This document shows, piece after piece, positions 1-11,459 of a DNA stretch of 64,000 bases. The DNA comes from Chamaelirium japonicum (lineage: Eukaryota > Streptophyta > Magnoliopsida > Liliales > Melanthiaceae). The stretch covers positions 95,274,951 through 95,338,950 of the forward strand of contig OX393550.1 in assembly GCA_947650365.1 (NCBI GenBank), written 5' to 3'. Numbering within the stretch: position 1 is the first letter of the stretch; every line of letters starts with the position of its first letter. The position numbers were made by a program, and so were the translations under genes. The notes beneath the pieces are model-generated. The model searched no databases. It was not told where the DNA came from and saw only the letters and a list, made by a program, of their open reading frames with translations.

Positions 1-1153
1 ACTATAAGCGCATCTAGAAACTATGGTCTATCAAAGGAAATTTTGAATGAATAAAGACTTTTCTATATAAAAACTATTTTTTCCAGACTTAGTAAAGAAA
101 CAATGTTTCGCATTTCAGCATAATTTTTCCACAATTGCAAACTTGCATAACTTTCTTGTTTTAAGTCTGTTTTCAAAATCGTTTGAAGCATTATTTTAAC
201 AATCAACTAATCTTTATTTTAAAAATATTTTATTTATAAAAAATATTTAAAAATATTTGAAAAACATAGATCAAAACATGACCAAACAAGACTGCACAAT
301 AACGCATACGATACAAACTCAAATATATAGAATACATGTTATGTGAAGCTCTACACCCGTAGATTAGGTACAAATATTATCTGAGTATTCCAAAGCGTGT
401 ATCTATTCTTGGTTTATGACTATCCAGAGTTTCACTAAAGAATTCCATTAAACAATCAATATTTCCTCCATTTCTATAAAATTGCAATATTTTCACATTG
501 TCAAAATATTTCCATATCGAGAGTATCAAAACATTGGTCGAAATGGAAATTTCGAACCTTGGGTATATGGGACTGAAGGCTCCAGTAGGGCGATCGGAAT
601 ATGGAGGAGGAAGGGGAGGACGTGACAGTGACGGCGGGCTGAGCGAGTAGGAGAGGAAGGGGGAGGCAAACACTTCCGTGGGATGCATTATCAAAATGGG
701 GGAAATAGTAAAAAAGAAATCGGGCTGGGGTGTGTGCATGATATTGGGGGTATTAGTAATTTTATGGGTGCAAATATTAACACTCGACGTAAAACTTGTA
801 ACCCACATCATGGATAGGGATGAGACTTGTCTTCCCTCAAGACCATGTCAGGGTCTCTGATAATCTAATAGGATCTTTTTTTTCGTTGATACATGTGAAG
901 GCTTAGTGTTGATCTCATGCGGATCTAATTCCTCCCGTGTACCGAAGGGGACCATGTCCCCCCCATCAAAGACGACATCCTCTTTTTATTTTTTTTCTTC
1001 TATTTTTGTGGTGTGCTTTATATTTCCATACATAGACGACATTTTTTTCTTTCTATTGCTTTTCCTTTTTTTCTTTCAGTGGGCCCTGTGTCACTGTTCC
1101 AAGGAGAGGTTTTGTTCCTCCATAATGCGCCACATGGATCCCTTTCAACGTTA

Positions 1154-1155
<2 letters not shown>
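1..1155. other. AT-rich DNA without a recognisable gene
   Basis: I see no protein family, RNA gene or element boundary here. The short open frames on both strands are low in complexity (a proline/serine-rich frame near 600-680 and a phenylalanine-rich frame near 960-1080) and look non-coding. Confidence 0.5.

Positions 1156-1226
<71 letters not shown>
1156..1226. repeat. Compound microsatellite (TA)n(GA)n
   Basis: An uninterrupted TA run passes directly into a GA run. The same two motifs meet again, in inverse orientation, at 3914-3986. This is a simple sequence repeat; the arginine/glutamate and tyrosine/isoleucine open frames across it are artefacts. Confidence 0.97.
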
Positions 1227-1229
<3 letters not shown>

Positions 1230-1469
1230 TGTTCTGGCGCGCGATGTTGCATGCACAACTAGATCCACGACATTATCACAACCATCAGTGATAGTTGTGA
1301 TACATGAGGGATTTTTCTAATCTTTTTTTCTTTTCTAGGTGCACGTAACCGAAACGTGAGGTAGCAGTGCTCGAGACTGGTGGCACAGAAGGGGGACTTA
1401 GGGCGATTCACCGTTCAGGAGTGACTGCCGAAGTGGATTGAATGCAATTCATTGGTCAAGGTGCTTACT

Positions 1470-3059
1470 GGCAAAGTTACCAAGTTAGAAGTCTGGAAAA
1501 AGTCAGCTAGGTAGAAGTCGGGAAATTTGGCAAAATCGGGTTAGTCGGTAAGAGTCAGAAAACAAAGCAATAATCTATTTTAAAATTTTGATCTACATGT
1601 TTCAGCATATTTTTGATCCGTAAATGTCTTTTCTATACTTAAACTAATATTAGTATATTACAACAAAATAAGCAAAATACCAAATACAAATGATCAATGC
1701 ATATGCATTAACAATAAACAACTAAGTTACTCAGCAAGTACAATCATAGAAGTAAAGAATGCATTAACAAGAACTAGGCAAGTAAAGAGTCTAATGACTA
1801 CATTAACAACAATAAGAACCAAGCATGTACAGAGTCTAAAGATCACATTTACAACAAGAACTATGTAAACATTTAATAGTAAGAACTTAGCAAATAAGAC
1901 CACATTAACACATTGACAATAAGCACCTATGTACAAGCAAAATTACCAAGTCGGAAATTGGGAAAAAGTCAGCTAGGGTAGAAGTCGGGAAAAATTCAGC
2001 AAAATAGGGAAAGAGTCGGGAAAAAACAATAAATTATTTTAAACTTTTGATATTTATTTCAACATAATTTTAAGAAGTGTGTTATTTCCATACATACCTA
2101 GTACTAGTATATTACAACTAAAATAAGCAAAACACCAAATACAAATAAACAATGCATCTGCATTAACGATAAACAACTAAGTTAATAAGAAAGTACATAA
2201 TTGTACAAGAAAAGTATGTGTTAACAAGAACTAAGCAAGTAGAGAGTCTAAAGACCACATTATTAACAACAAGAACTAAGCAAGTAAGAGTCTAAAGACC
2301 ATATTAACAATTAGAACTAAGCAAGTAAGACCACATTAACACATTGACAATAAGCACCTAAGTAAATACAAGTAAAAAATGCATTAATAATAAATATAAA
2401 CAAGTAAAGACCACATTAACCATAAGCAAAGGAAAGAAAAAATGATTAAATCAACAACAAACAAAGCAAGTTAATTAAACATCATATTAGGTCATAAACC
2501 TAAGAAAATATAAAGTAAATGGATCAAAATGCCTTTTTTTCTCCCAACTTGTCGTCTTTAAAAAAAACGCATTAAAACTTGAACTTTGCATTTTTTTTTC
2601 CACCGATTACCTTTTTTCAAAAAAAAAACATGTTTATTCCTGTGGCAAACGTATACTGGTTAAGTCGCGTTTTGTATGCATTTTTTTGAAAAAAAACGAC
2701 CTATTTGGTAACATTGAGTACAAGTAAAGAATACATTAACACTAACTATAACAAGTAAACACCACATTAATCATAAGCAAAGAAAAGCAGAATGGACTAA
2801 ATGAACAACAAGCAAAGTGAGTTAATTAACCATCATATCACGTCATCAACCATATGCAAAGGGGAAGCAAAATGGATGAAAATGCAATTTTTCCCAACTA
2901 GCCCTTAAAAACCGTGATTAAAACGCAAACCTCATGTTTTCCCCATGTGCCTTTTTTTTCTTTTCTAAAAACGTGTTTTATTCCCGCATCAAACGTTTAC
3001 TGATTAAGTCGCGTTTTATACACGTTTGTTTGAAATAAACGACCGACTTGGTAACACTG
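1470..3059. mobile_element. hAT-like non-autonomous element(s) with internal tandem duplications
   Basis: The right end reads CGACTTGGTAACACTG, the reverse complement of the hAT-type terminus CAGTGTTACC(A)AAGTCG that is seen with an 8-bp target duplication at 40593-40937. Similar termini recur inside, near 1477 (GTTACCAAG), 1947 (ATTACCAAGTCGG) and 2700 (TTTGGTAACATTG). The interior repeats itself: about 470 bp from 1477 is repeated from 1947, and the 2346-2710 block is similar to 2711-3059. It looks like a composite or internally duplicated non-coding element. The left boundary is not clean and I found no matching target duplication. Confidence 0.5.
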
Positions 3060-3368
3060 CCTATCGGAGGGAGAGGAGTGATTTTTCTCCTTTACCTCCT
3101 CCGCTCGTTGCACCCGCTTGCCGCCCCTTGTCACTCCCACATGAGAAAAAGGGAAAACAAGGAGCCGAGGATGGCTGTGATAGTGTTGCGGGTGAATCAC
3201 GCATGAAAGCATCCTACGCTTGATCAAAATCATATATGTAATTTCATAGGAGTTCTGGTTCATGATGAGCAGCGTTCACGACGTGGACAAAACGACGACA
3301 AGGGAACAAAGGATGCGTGACTTGGCGCGGCGATGAGGGAAACGGAGTTGGGTTATTCATAGGAGCAT

Positions 3369-3911
3369 GACTTTGTAAGTTTGTATGCCCATGCGAAGAA
3401 GCCTTCTTTGTATGCTCATTTATATTCTATATATAGAGGTTTCCGAATTTATGGGTTTTTGTGGGTGTGTTATCTATAGTAAGGTGATCATCCTCACAAC
3501 AAATTGGCAAGTTTCAAAGCCTCTAAGCATATCATTTATGCTCTTCAAATTAATTATTGAATTGGACGATCGATAAAGCATCTAACATTTTGATGTACCT
3601 ATATGCTTAAGAATATGCTGATTTTTAGTGAGGACAATCACATTGCTATAGATAGCATATCCACTAAAAATCAACAAATTGTGAAACCTCTAGGCACATC
3701 AAAATATTAGAATCTTTATCGACCGTCCATTTAACCATTAATTTGAAGAGCTTATTTGATATGCTCAAAGGTTTCGAAACTTATCGATTTTTTGTGAGGA
3801 TGATCACCTTATTATCGATAGCACATCCACCAAAAAATCAGCAATTCTAGAACCTCTATATATAGTATATAGAGGAGCATACAAAGAGGGCTTCTTTGCT
3901 TGGACATACAA

Positions 3912-3915
<4 letters not shown>
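3369..3915. mobile_element. Foldback (long inverted repeat) element, about 547 bp
   Basis: The left arm (3369-3634) and the reverse complement of the right arm (3660-3915) align almost end to end. Both begin GACTTTGTA, then share the AAGAAGCC, CTTTGTATGCTC and CTATATATAGAGGTT blocks, GGTGATCATCCTCAC and CTCTTCAAATTAAT, and end in GATTTTTAGTG. The spacer is only about 25 bp, so a transcript would fold into one long imperfect hairpin. The organisation fits a foldback MITE. No coding sequence and no convincing target duplication were found. Confidence 0.75.

Positions 3916-3986
<71 letters not shown>
3915..3986. repeat. Compound microsatellite (CT)n(TA)n
   Basis: A CT run passes directly into a TA run. 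It abuts the right arm of the foldback element and is the mirror of the array at 1156-1226. Confidence 0.97.
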
Positions 3987-3987
<1 letters not shown>

Positions 3988-4595
3988 TTGTCCTCCATAT
4001 GGGGATATTTCTTCCATTTGACTTAAATGAATCAAATATATAACACAAATGAATCTCTTTACTTTTAAGAAAGACATTCCTAGTTAGATAGCTACAACAA
4101 ATAGGAAGCTGGTAAAATGCCGGGCAGGTATTATGGCGTTGTTCATCATGCATGTAATAAATTGTATGAATCTATCAATAAATAAAATAATTATCTTTAG
4201 CCTCCAATGTAGATTAAGTAGGAAATTTTCTTTTGACTACAGAGATTAATTTAATGATCAGAATAAAAGAATGTCGTGTATATCTGTGTGGAAGTGCATG
4301 AGATAATGAGAGTTTGTGTTTGTGTGTATCCCTATACGTACATGCATACATATACACATATCTGTGTGCACTGCAAATTTTCCAAGAACTTGATATCTTC
4401 AGAATTTAAACAATTCTCCCACCATCCTAAATGATCATTTCAGGTATGTAATGATTGCCATGATACAAGATCAGATTTTAACCTTCATCACACTTGAATT
4501 CTGAAAATAAATATCTTATTAACGCCCTATGTAGACTTTTACAAATTGTGGACTGTTATCACATACTTATGGGATCTCTTGACTTTTTTCCCCAG
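3987..4595. other. Intronic or intergenic DNA upstream of the PUMY exon
   Basis: AT-rich sequence without a recognised domain. I looked here for the preceding exon of the + strand pseudouridine-5'-phosphate glycosidase gene and did not find it. Either the upstream intron is longer than this stretch or the gene is a 3' fragment. Confidence 0.45.
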
Positions 4596-7500
4596 GGATA
4601 GGAATGTGATAGGAAATGCGGCCACTCCTTTCTTGCTTGCTAGAGTAAATGAGCTCACCGGAGGAGCATCATTGGCTGCTAGTATCCTTTTTTCTATTTA
4701 TGTTTCCATTTTTATTTGCACATATGCTTATTGAAGCAAAACTCGGGTTAGGGTTAAACAAACCCTAACACCCTTTTATAATATAATGAGATACCAGAAT
4801 TACAAAGAAGTCCTAAAAAAAAAACATATTACTAATAAGGACAAACTTATTACTAATAAGGACAATATCTCCAATACTCCCCCTCAAGCTGGAGCAAAGA
4901 CGTCAGACATTCCCAGCTTGGAAACAGTAGTAAGAAGGCGAGTAGGTCCAATAGCCTTAGTAAATGCATCAGCAATCTGGTCAGCAGATGGAATGATTAC
5001 TGGAGTAATTGTACCAGACCGAACATGATCCCGGAGGAAGTGAATATCAACCTCAATATGCTTGGTCCGCTCATGAAGAATAGAATCAGAAGCAAGCATA
5101 ATTGCTGACTGATTATCACAGAAAAGAGTCGAACAGCCGGACGTAGGAAATCCAAGTTCTGATAAAAGAGAATGTAACTAAATCAACTCGGTGGTCCCAT
5201 GTGCCATAGCACGATACTCAGCCTCAGCAGAAGATCGAGAGACAACATGCTGCTTTTTACTCTTCCATGAAATGAGATGCTCACCATAAAATGTGCAGAT
5301 GCCAGAAGTAGAGCGACGATCAGAAAGGGAACCCGCATAATCCGAGTCAGTATAACAGGATAACTCGAATCCATCCTGAACCCGATAAAAAAGTCCAAGG
5401 CCAGGAGCAGCTTTAAGATAACGTAGAATCCGAATTGCAGCCGCCATATGGGATGTGTGGGGAGCATGCATAAATTGACTCACCACACTAACTGCAAAGC
5501 TGATATCAGGTCGAGTGTGAGTTAGATAAATCAAACGACCAACAAGACGCTGATAGGAACTGGGATCAGAAAGAAGATCGCCGAATTCTGTATGTAGACG
5601 ATGATTAGCATCCATCGGTGTACGAGCCGATCGACACTCAAGAAGACCAGTATCATGCAGAAGATCAAGTGTATACTTTCGCTAAGAGATAGAGATACCC
5701 TGGCGAGAACGAGCTATCTCAATCCCCAGAAAGTAACGAAGAGGACCAAGATCCTTTACTTCGAAGGCAGCCTGACGAGTATTCTTGACAGCAGTAATCC
5801 TATCTGCATCATCCCCTGTAAGAATAATATCATCAACATATATCAGAACAATAGCACGTCGGCCCTCAGCAGTGATCTTAATAAAGCAGGTTGGATCAGC
5901 ATAACATCGAGTGAAGCTGATGCGAAGAATCACTGTACTAAAACGTTCAAACCAAGCCCTGGGAGACTGTTTCAAGCCGTAAAGTGACTCGAGCAAGCAA
6001 CAAACTTGGCCCGAATACTCCCCCTGAAGACGGTACCCTGGAGGGGGGTCCATATATATCTCCTCAGCCAAATTACCATAAAGAAAAGCATTCTTGATAT
6101 CAAGCTGATGAAGAGGCCAAAAGTGGCGAGCAGCAAGAGAAAGCAGTAAACGAACACTGGTCAACTTGGCAACAGGAGCAAAGGTAGCACCAAACTCATC
6201 AGCAGTCTGCGTAAAACTTCGAGCTACAAGTCTGGCTTTGTATCGTTCAAGAGAACCATCAGCACGATACTTTACAGCGTAGACCCACTTGCAGCCAACA
6301 GTACGCTTCCCAGGGGGAAGAGGAACCAAAGCCCAAGTTCCATTCTGGCGCAAGGCAGACATCTCAGCATCCATAGCTTTGACCCATTCAGGATCACGTA
6401 GAGCCTCAGTAGTAGAACGAGGAATGCGAATAGAGTCTGTGGCAGTTAGATAAGCATGATATGCATGGGAAAGGCCCTGATAAGAGACAACACTCGCCAA
6501 AGGGTGATTAGTGACACAAGTACGCTTGCCCTTGCGAAGAGCAATAGGCATGCCATCAGAAGAAGCATGAGGGATAGAGGAAGGAGGGACACTTGATGTC
6601 GGAAGAGGTTCTCGTACAGTGAGAGGGCTAGACGGAACAACTGGAGCTTGGTGCGACCGCCTGTGATATGTCTATGTAATAGGCGGGCGAGGAGGCAACA
6701 TACCGGTGAGAGGAAAGACAGGCATAGGCTGAGCAGTCGTAGATGGCACAGGAACAGACAACGGGGGAGACCGAACCTGAAAGAAGGATACGTCCTTATG
6801 AAAAGTGACATTCATAGAATGGTAAACCCGACATGATTTGGGATCAAAACAACGATAACCTTTGACCCCAGAGGAGTAACCAAGAAAGACACACCGAATA
6901 GACTTATCATCAAGTTTCGACCGGGAAGAACGACGATCTTGGACAAAACACACACAGCCAAAAACACGTAAAGGAATGGAAAAAAGGGGCATGGTAGGAT
7001 GAAGTATATGGAACGGAGTTTTACCATTAAGAGAACGCGAAGGAGTTCGATTGATCAAATAAGCGGCAGTAAGAAGAGCAGAGCTCCAAAAAGACTTAGG
7101 AACCGACATCCCGCGAAGAATACATCGTACAATATTCAATATATGACGATTCTTACGCTCCACCATACCATTTTGCTCAGGTGTATAGGGATACGAAAAC
7201 TGATGAAGAGTGCCCTGTGCTGCAAGATAAGAAGTAAAAGAACGAGAAGTATATTCACCACCATTGTTAGAACGAAGAATATGTATGCGAGCTCCATACT
7301 GAGTCTGAACCATTGCAGAAAAGTGACAGTACATAGAAAACACATCAGACTTGCGCTTCAAAAGATAAACCCAACAACAACGAGAATAATCATCAATAAA
7401 GGTAACATAGTAACAAAAACCATCATAGGCTGTCGTGGGAGACGGGCCCTAGACATCAGAGTGAACTAACTCAAAAGCAGCAGATGACCAACTAAGAGAT

Positions 7501-10500
7501 GGAGAATAAGAACTACATGTGTGTTTACAAAGTTCGCACACATCACAACAAAAAGAAGAACTAAAGGAAGACTCAGGACAGACAAAAGCCACAGTGAGGG
7601 GACTGACATGACCAAACCGAGCATGCCACAGAGCACCAGTCGTGGAGGTAGAGAAGCGGGCAGGAGAAACAGTAGAGTCAACAGGCAGAATAGCAGCAGC
7701 AGCAGGCGGAACAAGTGGTCGATCCAGCAAGTACAGGCCATCCTTCTCACGGCCCGTGCCAAAAGTCCTCCTTGAAGTCAGGTCCTGAAAAACACATCCA
7801 CCAGGAAAGAATGTCACAGAACACTGCAACGAATGAGTCAAACAACTAACAGATAGCAAATTAAGGGACAATTTAGGAACATGCAAAACAGAGTCAAGAC
7901 TAATAGCAAAAGAAAGAGGGACAGTACCCTTGCTGAGGATCGGTGTAACGGATCCATCAACAAGGCGCACATTTCGCTGACGATAAGGCTCAATATGGGA
8001 AAGAAGACGAAGCTCACCAGTCATGTGGTCAGTAGCACCAGAGTCGATCACCCAGGGTGAAGAATTGGGATCAACCCCTAATGCTTGGAAAGCGAACGAA
8101 GTACCTGAGGAGGAAGCAGTGGACGCTGAGGGCTGAGAAGACGAAGGCTGAAGATGCTGAAGCTGACTCATCAGTTGCTGCACCTGGGAGACCATCTGAT
8201 TGAAATTCGAAACTCCAGGAGTCGGAGAAGGAGATGTTGGCGAACTAGAGATGTCTGCAGCAGCCACAGTCGACTATGCTATCAAAGTCGGGACTAGTCG
8301 GCGACTAGTCCCCGACTAGTCCCTGGGCGGCATTTTGCCGACCGATTAATTTTGATTCCGTCATTGTTGGGCGGAATCCCGACTAGTCCCCGACTAACGA
8401 CTGCCGACTAGTCCCCAGGCAGCATTCTGCAAGCAAATTTTTTTTTTGAAAGGAGTCTTTGCAAGCAATTTTGTTTAGATTTTTTTACAATGGCTCAAAG
8501 TCTTGAGTCGCAAGACTCACAAATATGGCTCTTCCCTGTAATCATCTGTTGAGCACCTGAGAATCTCAGATAAAAACATAGACAAATAATTAGTTTATTT
8601 GTTGATATCCATATAACCCTATAATCAAAATTGAGGTTGTTATCTGATTAAACATCATCAAACAAATATTGTGATGAATTCTTAGTTCTGAGTCTTTTGA
8701 CATGGGCATGAAGCTAATACAATTGTGTTCTATTAGACTGTTACTTATGTATTTATACCCATGCTGTGAAGTGTGACGGTATGTATTGTTATTAACCCAC
8801 TAATATTATATACTTATTGACATTTATGCTAGTTCATATATCATATATGTTTAGGGAGGGGGGGAGGGGTTAGAATAAGTTTTGGCCGACTAGTCCCGAA
8901 TTAGTCCCGACTAGTCCTAGTCGGCCCTTGGCCGACTAGGGCCGACTACCGACTTTGACTGCATAGACAGTCGGTGAACGAGAAGCAGGTGGAGGGGTAG
9001 TACGCAGATGTGGGTACAGCTGGTAACATCGGGAGCGATCATGAAACTGCTTGCCACAATAGGTACAAGGACCGAGAGGACCACTAGTGCCACGACCACC
9101 AGGTAGACCACGACCACCACGACCACGATCGTGCGAGAGCGAAGGACAGGAACCAGAAGCAAGAGCCATCTGCTCAGTCGGAAGATCACCAGAAGGAGGA
9201 ACAAACACCCGTTGTGCACCAGTAAGACGAAGGCGACGTTCCTGATCAGCAACCAGAGAAAAGGAGTCGAGAAGATCGGGGAGAGGGGACATCCCAATAA
9301 TCTGAACACGAATAGCCTCAAACTCGGATCGAAGTCCCATAAAAAACTGATACGTCTCCCGTTTCTCCTGTCGGCGCCGAGCAAGCGCAGCATCAGTAGA
9401 GTCCTGGAAAGCACTCAACGGCTCTAAATCAGACAGCTCGAGAAAACGACTCTGAAGAAAAGAGAAATATTCTTGAACAGAATGATCGCCCTGAGTAGTG
9501 GCAGTAATTTTCCGATATACATCATAGATTCGAGCATCAACCTGAGTGTGACCATAAGTTTTTTGGAGAGCAGACCATAAAGCGAAAACGGAATCATACC
9601 GCATGAACTGTTAATAGATTTTGGGCTCCATCGAGCATTAAAGCCAACCAAGAATCTGAAAATTTTCGGTGGTCCACTTTAATACTTCGGCCGCCTCTGT
9701 AGGCTTCGAGACACTTGTAAGCCATGCAAGCTTATCGCGACCGACAAGATAGACACGAACAGAGTTGGACTAGGAAAGAAATTTCTTGTCATCTAGGAGA
9801 ACGGTAGTAATGCGACGGGCAAAACCGTCTTGAGAGTCAATAAGGAGGGCGACCTTGGAATCCATGGGGAGTGATGAAAAGAGAAGAAAAAAACGAACAG
9901 GATGGATGTAGACGAAAAAGAAACGGAATCACCACCCCCAAGAAAAATACCAAAGAGAAAAAGTCCTATCAAGTGAAAAAAACGGACAAACAATCAACCA
10001 TCAGCACTCGCCAGACGCAACATCGATGACGCCCAACAAAGACAGCTGCAACAGATGGCGCAGGAAGCCTTGAAGAGGGCCGCAGGGGGTGCGGGATGGT
10101 GCTGTAGAGGGCAGCAGGGGGTGCGGGAGTGGCGGCAGGAGCGCAGGGGGGGTGCGGGGTGGCGTGGGAGTGGCGGCAGGGACGCAGAGGGGACGCAGGG
10201 TGGCTCAGGAGTGGTGGCAGGAGCGCAGGGGGGGTGCGGGGTAGCACAGGGTGGCGCGGGGTGGTGCAGGGTGGCGCGAGAGTGGCGGCAGGAGCGCAGG
10301 GGGGGTGCAGGGTAGCACAGGGTGGCGCAGGAGTGGCGGCAGGACCGCAGGGGGGGGAGCGGGGTGGCACAGGAGAGCGCGGGGTGGCACGGGGAGCAGC
10401 AGAGGAGGCGCGGGAGGGCGCGGGGTGGCTTGTGGTGCCGTAGGGGACGCGCGGGGGCGACCGAAAGGCAAGCGGGCGGCGCAGGAGGCCGCTGGGGTGA

Positions 10501-10951
10501 GAGGCAGAGGCGGGGGTGACTCGTGGCTCTGATAACATGAAGCAAAACTCGAGTTAGGGTTAAACAAACCCTAACACCCTTTTATAATATAATGAGATAC
10601 CAGAATTACAAAGAAGTCCTCAAAGAAAAACATATTACTAATAAGGACAAACTTATTACTAATAAGGACAATATCTCCAATACTTATGCTTATAGATACA
10701 GACTGCATTTTTTCTTACCACTCAACAATAGGACAGCAAAACTGATTATGGGGTCCATGATTTTGGTAGTCTAGAAGGCCATCCATGATAGGGCTAGAAG
10801 TTGCTCTATCTGTGGTTATGATTCCATAATAATATTCGTACGGTAGTTTTTCTTAAGCAAGATATAGATATTGCACTCGTGAAGAACAATGCACTAATTG
10901 GTGCGAAAATTGCAGTTGCGCTTGCCAACCTTAGACATACTATAAATAACT
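4596..10951 (+). CDS. Pseudouridine-5'-phosphate glycosidase, last two recognisable exons (partial gene)
   Basis: Exon 4596-4681 follows a pyrimidine tract and CAG, encodes the motif TPFLLARVNELTGGASLAA and ends at donor A/GTATCC. The next exon starts at 10868 after ATATAG, encodes IALVKNNALIGAKIAVAL and may end at donor GTGAGT near 10951. The phases fit: A plus AT gives the Asn of the conserved ...LAANIALVKNNAL signature of the PsuG/IndA family, whose bacterial and plant members act on pseudouridine 5'-phosphate in pseudouridine catabolism. The intron is 6186 bp, but 5951 bp of it plus a 5-bp duplication is an antisense copia element, leaving about 230 bp. No upstream exon lies in the window, and the true C-terminus after ...ALANLRHTINN is uncertain. 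It could be an active gene extending left or a fragment. Confidence 0.8.
4732..4876 (-). repeat. Copia A 3' LTR (145 bp)
   Basis: It begins TGAAGC on the + strand and ends CTCCAATA, and is repeated at 10538-10682. It contains the inverted pair TTAGGGTT / AACCCTAA, i.e. telo-box-like motifs facing each other, and a TTTTATAATATAA stretch. It is immediately preceded by the target copy CTTAT (4727-4731). Confidence 0.93.
4877..4885 (-). promoter_or_regulatory. Copia A polypurine tract
   Basis: On the element strand this is GAGGGGGAG, directly next to the 3' LTR. That is where the plus-strand primer for reverse transcription is expected. Confidence 0.8.
4881..8265 (-). pseudogene. Copia A pol (protease, integrase, reverse transcriptase, RNase H), degenerate
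   Basis: Reading right to left: protease motif WVIDSGATDHMTG near 8035-8075, GAG-pre-integrase WHARFGH near 7600, and an integrase core with HSDV, RSNNGGEY and VERKNRH. The usual second catalytic Asp (RSDNGGEY) is Asn here. RT shows QLDIKNAFLYG, LYGLKQSPRAWF and an intact YVDD near 5835. RNase H shows TDSDYAG and SRSSAEAEYRAM, and the C-terminal block HIEVDIHFLRD follows. In-frame amber codons replace expected Trp/Gln residues near 7448 (after HSDV), 5682 and 5176. The frame is otherwise continuous, so decay is recent. Confidence 0.92.
8274..8966. mobile_element. hAT-like MITE (693 bp) inside copia A gag-pol
   Basis: The terminal inverted repeats are CTATGCTATCAAAGTCGG on the left and, in reverse complement, CTATGCAGTCAAAGTCGG on the right. 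They are flanked by the 8-bp duplication ACAGTCGA (8266-8273) / ACAGTCGG (8967-8974), one mismatch. Eight-base duplications are typical of hAT transposases. The subterminal parts are built of repeated GACTAGTC/CCGACTAG motifs; the centre is AT-rich and non-coding. The terminus resembles that of the element at 40593-40937. It interrupts the host element between the gag knuckle and the protease. Confidence 0.85.
8975..9865 (-). pseudogene. Copia A gag, degenerate
   Basis: The likely start is the ATG at 9865 (MDSKVALLIDSQDGF). The frame then meets an amber codon after KKFLS and two TAA codons before the well-preserved part MRYDSVFALWSALQKTYGH. The UBN2-type capsid region is followed by the CX2CX4HX4C knuckle CTYCGKQFHDRSRC near 9020-9060. 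The MITE at 8274-8966 lies immediately downstream. Gag would form the virus-like particle that packages the RNA; this copy cannot do so intact. Confidence 0.85.
10055..10520. repeat. GC-rich imperfect minisatellite in the copia A leader
   Basis: A very G-rich (+ strand) tract built of variants of GTGGCGGCAGGAGCGCAGGG and GTGCGGGGTGGC. It fills most of the leader between the primer-binding site and the gag ATG. Long overlapping open frames on both strands come from the repeat composition and are not supported as proteins. Confidence 0.85.
10522..10537 (-). promoter_or_regulatory. Copia A primer-binding site (initiator Met tRNA type)
   Basis: On the element strand, TATCAGAGCC starts two to three bases inside the 5' LTR. 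It matches the TGGTATCAGAGC consensus complementary to initiator methionine tRNA, the usual primer of plant copia elements. Confidence 0.85.
10538..10682 (-). repeat. Copia A 5' LTR (145 bp)
   Basis: Near-identical to 4732-4876 (about three differences), followed by the target duplication CTTAT at 10683-10687. It carries the same facing telo-box-like motifs. Confidence 0.93.
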
Positions 10952-11459
10952 GTGAGTATCTGATTTCCACTACTTTACAGCTTCTTTTGCCATGTAGTTT
11001 ATTATTTTCCACTTTGAAGATTGTGGTGCCACTGCAGTCTTCTATTTTTGTTGCATGTGATACATATCAACATTAGCATCTTTTTTTTTGGTATGTCTAA
11101 ATTTATTGTTAAAGAGTTGATATACTCAAGTAAGTTACCATTATCAATGCCCATGTTGGAAAGAAAGTCTTGTGAAACAAATTCGAGAATCGAGCAAGTT
11201 ATGTTTGAGCCAACATACGCAAATGGGGTCTCTGGGTGACCTAGGAAATTATCGGATGAGGTAAATTATGTTGGAGTTTCATGCTTATATAGGATAGCAT
11301 CACTGGGGAGTGGGGAATGTCATCACAGATTGAAAATTCGCTGGAAGGGATGCCGTATTGTGTCAGAGTGGGATCTTCATCCTCGTTCATATTAATCATA
11401 TATGAGATTCCACTTTTTATGTGAAAGGTGATATACAAAACTCCTCTGCAAATTCACAG
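10952..11459. other. Downstream of the last recognised PUMY exon; nothing recognised
   Basis: If the donor at 10952 is used, this is intron or 3' flank. I see no further conserved PUMY sequence and no element termini. Confidence 0.4.

Larger units (their letters stand above)
4732..10682 (-). mobile_element. Ty1/copia LTR retrotransposon (copia A), complete but defective
   Basis: Two 145-bp direct repeats, flanked by CTTAT at 4727-4731 and 10683-10687, bound a copia gag-pol reading from right to left. The order is gag, CCHC knuckle, protease, integrase, RT, RNase H, which is the copia order. The two LTRs differ at about three positions, so the insertion is fairly recent. The element is antisense within the PUMY intron. 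Its frame holds several nonsense codons, a substituted integrase acidic residue and a 693-bp MITE, so it cannot move on its own. The very short LTRs resemble those of small-LTR copia lineages; I do not assign a lineage firmly. Confidence 0.95.

Noticed and set aside
9969..10567. Proline/alanine/serine-rich open frames on both strands of the copia A leader
   Set aside because: Every frame is open because of GC-rich tandem repeats; there is no family resemblance and the location is a leader.
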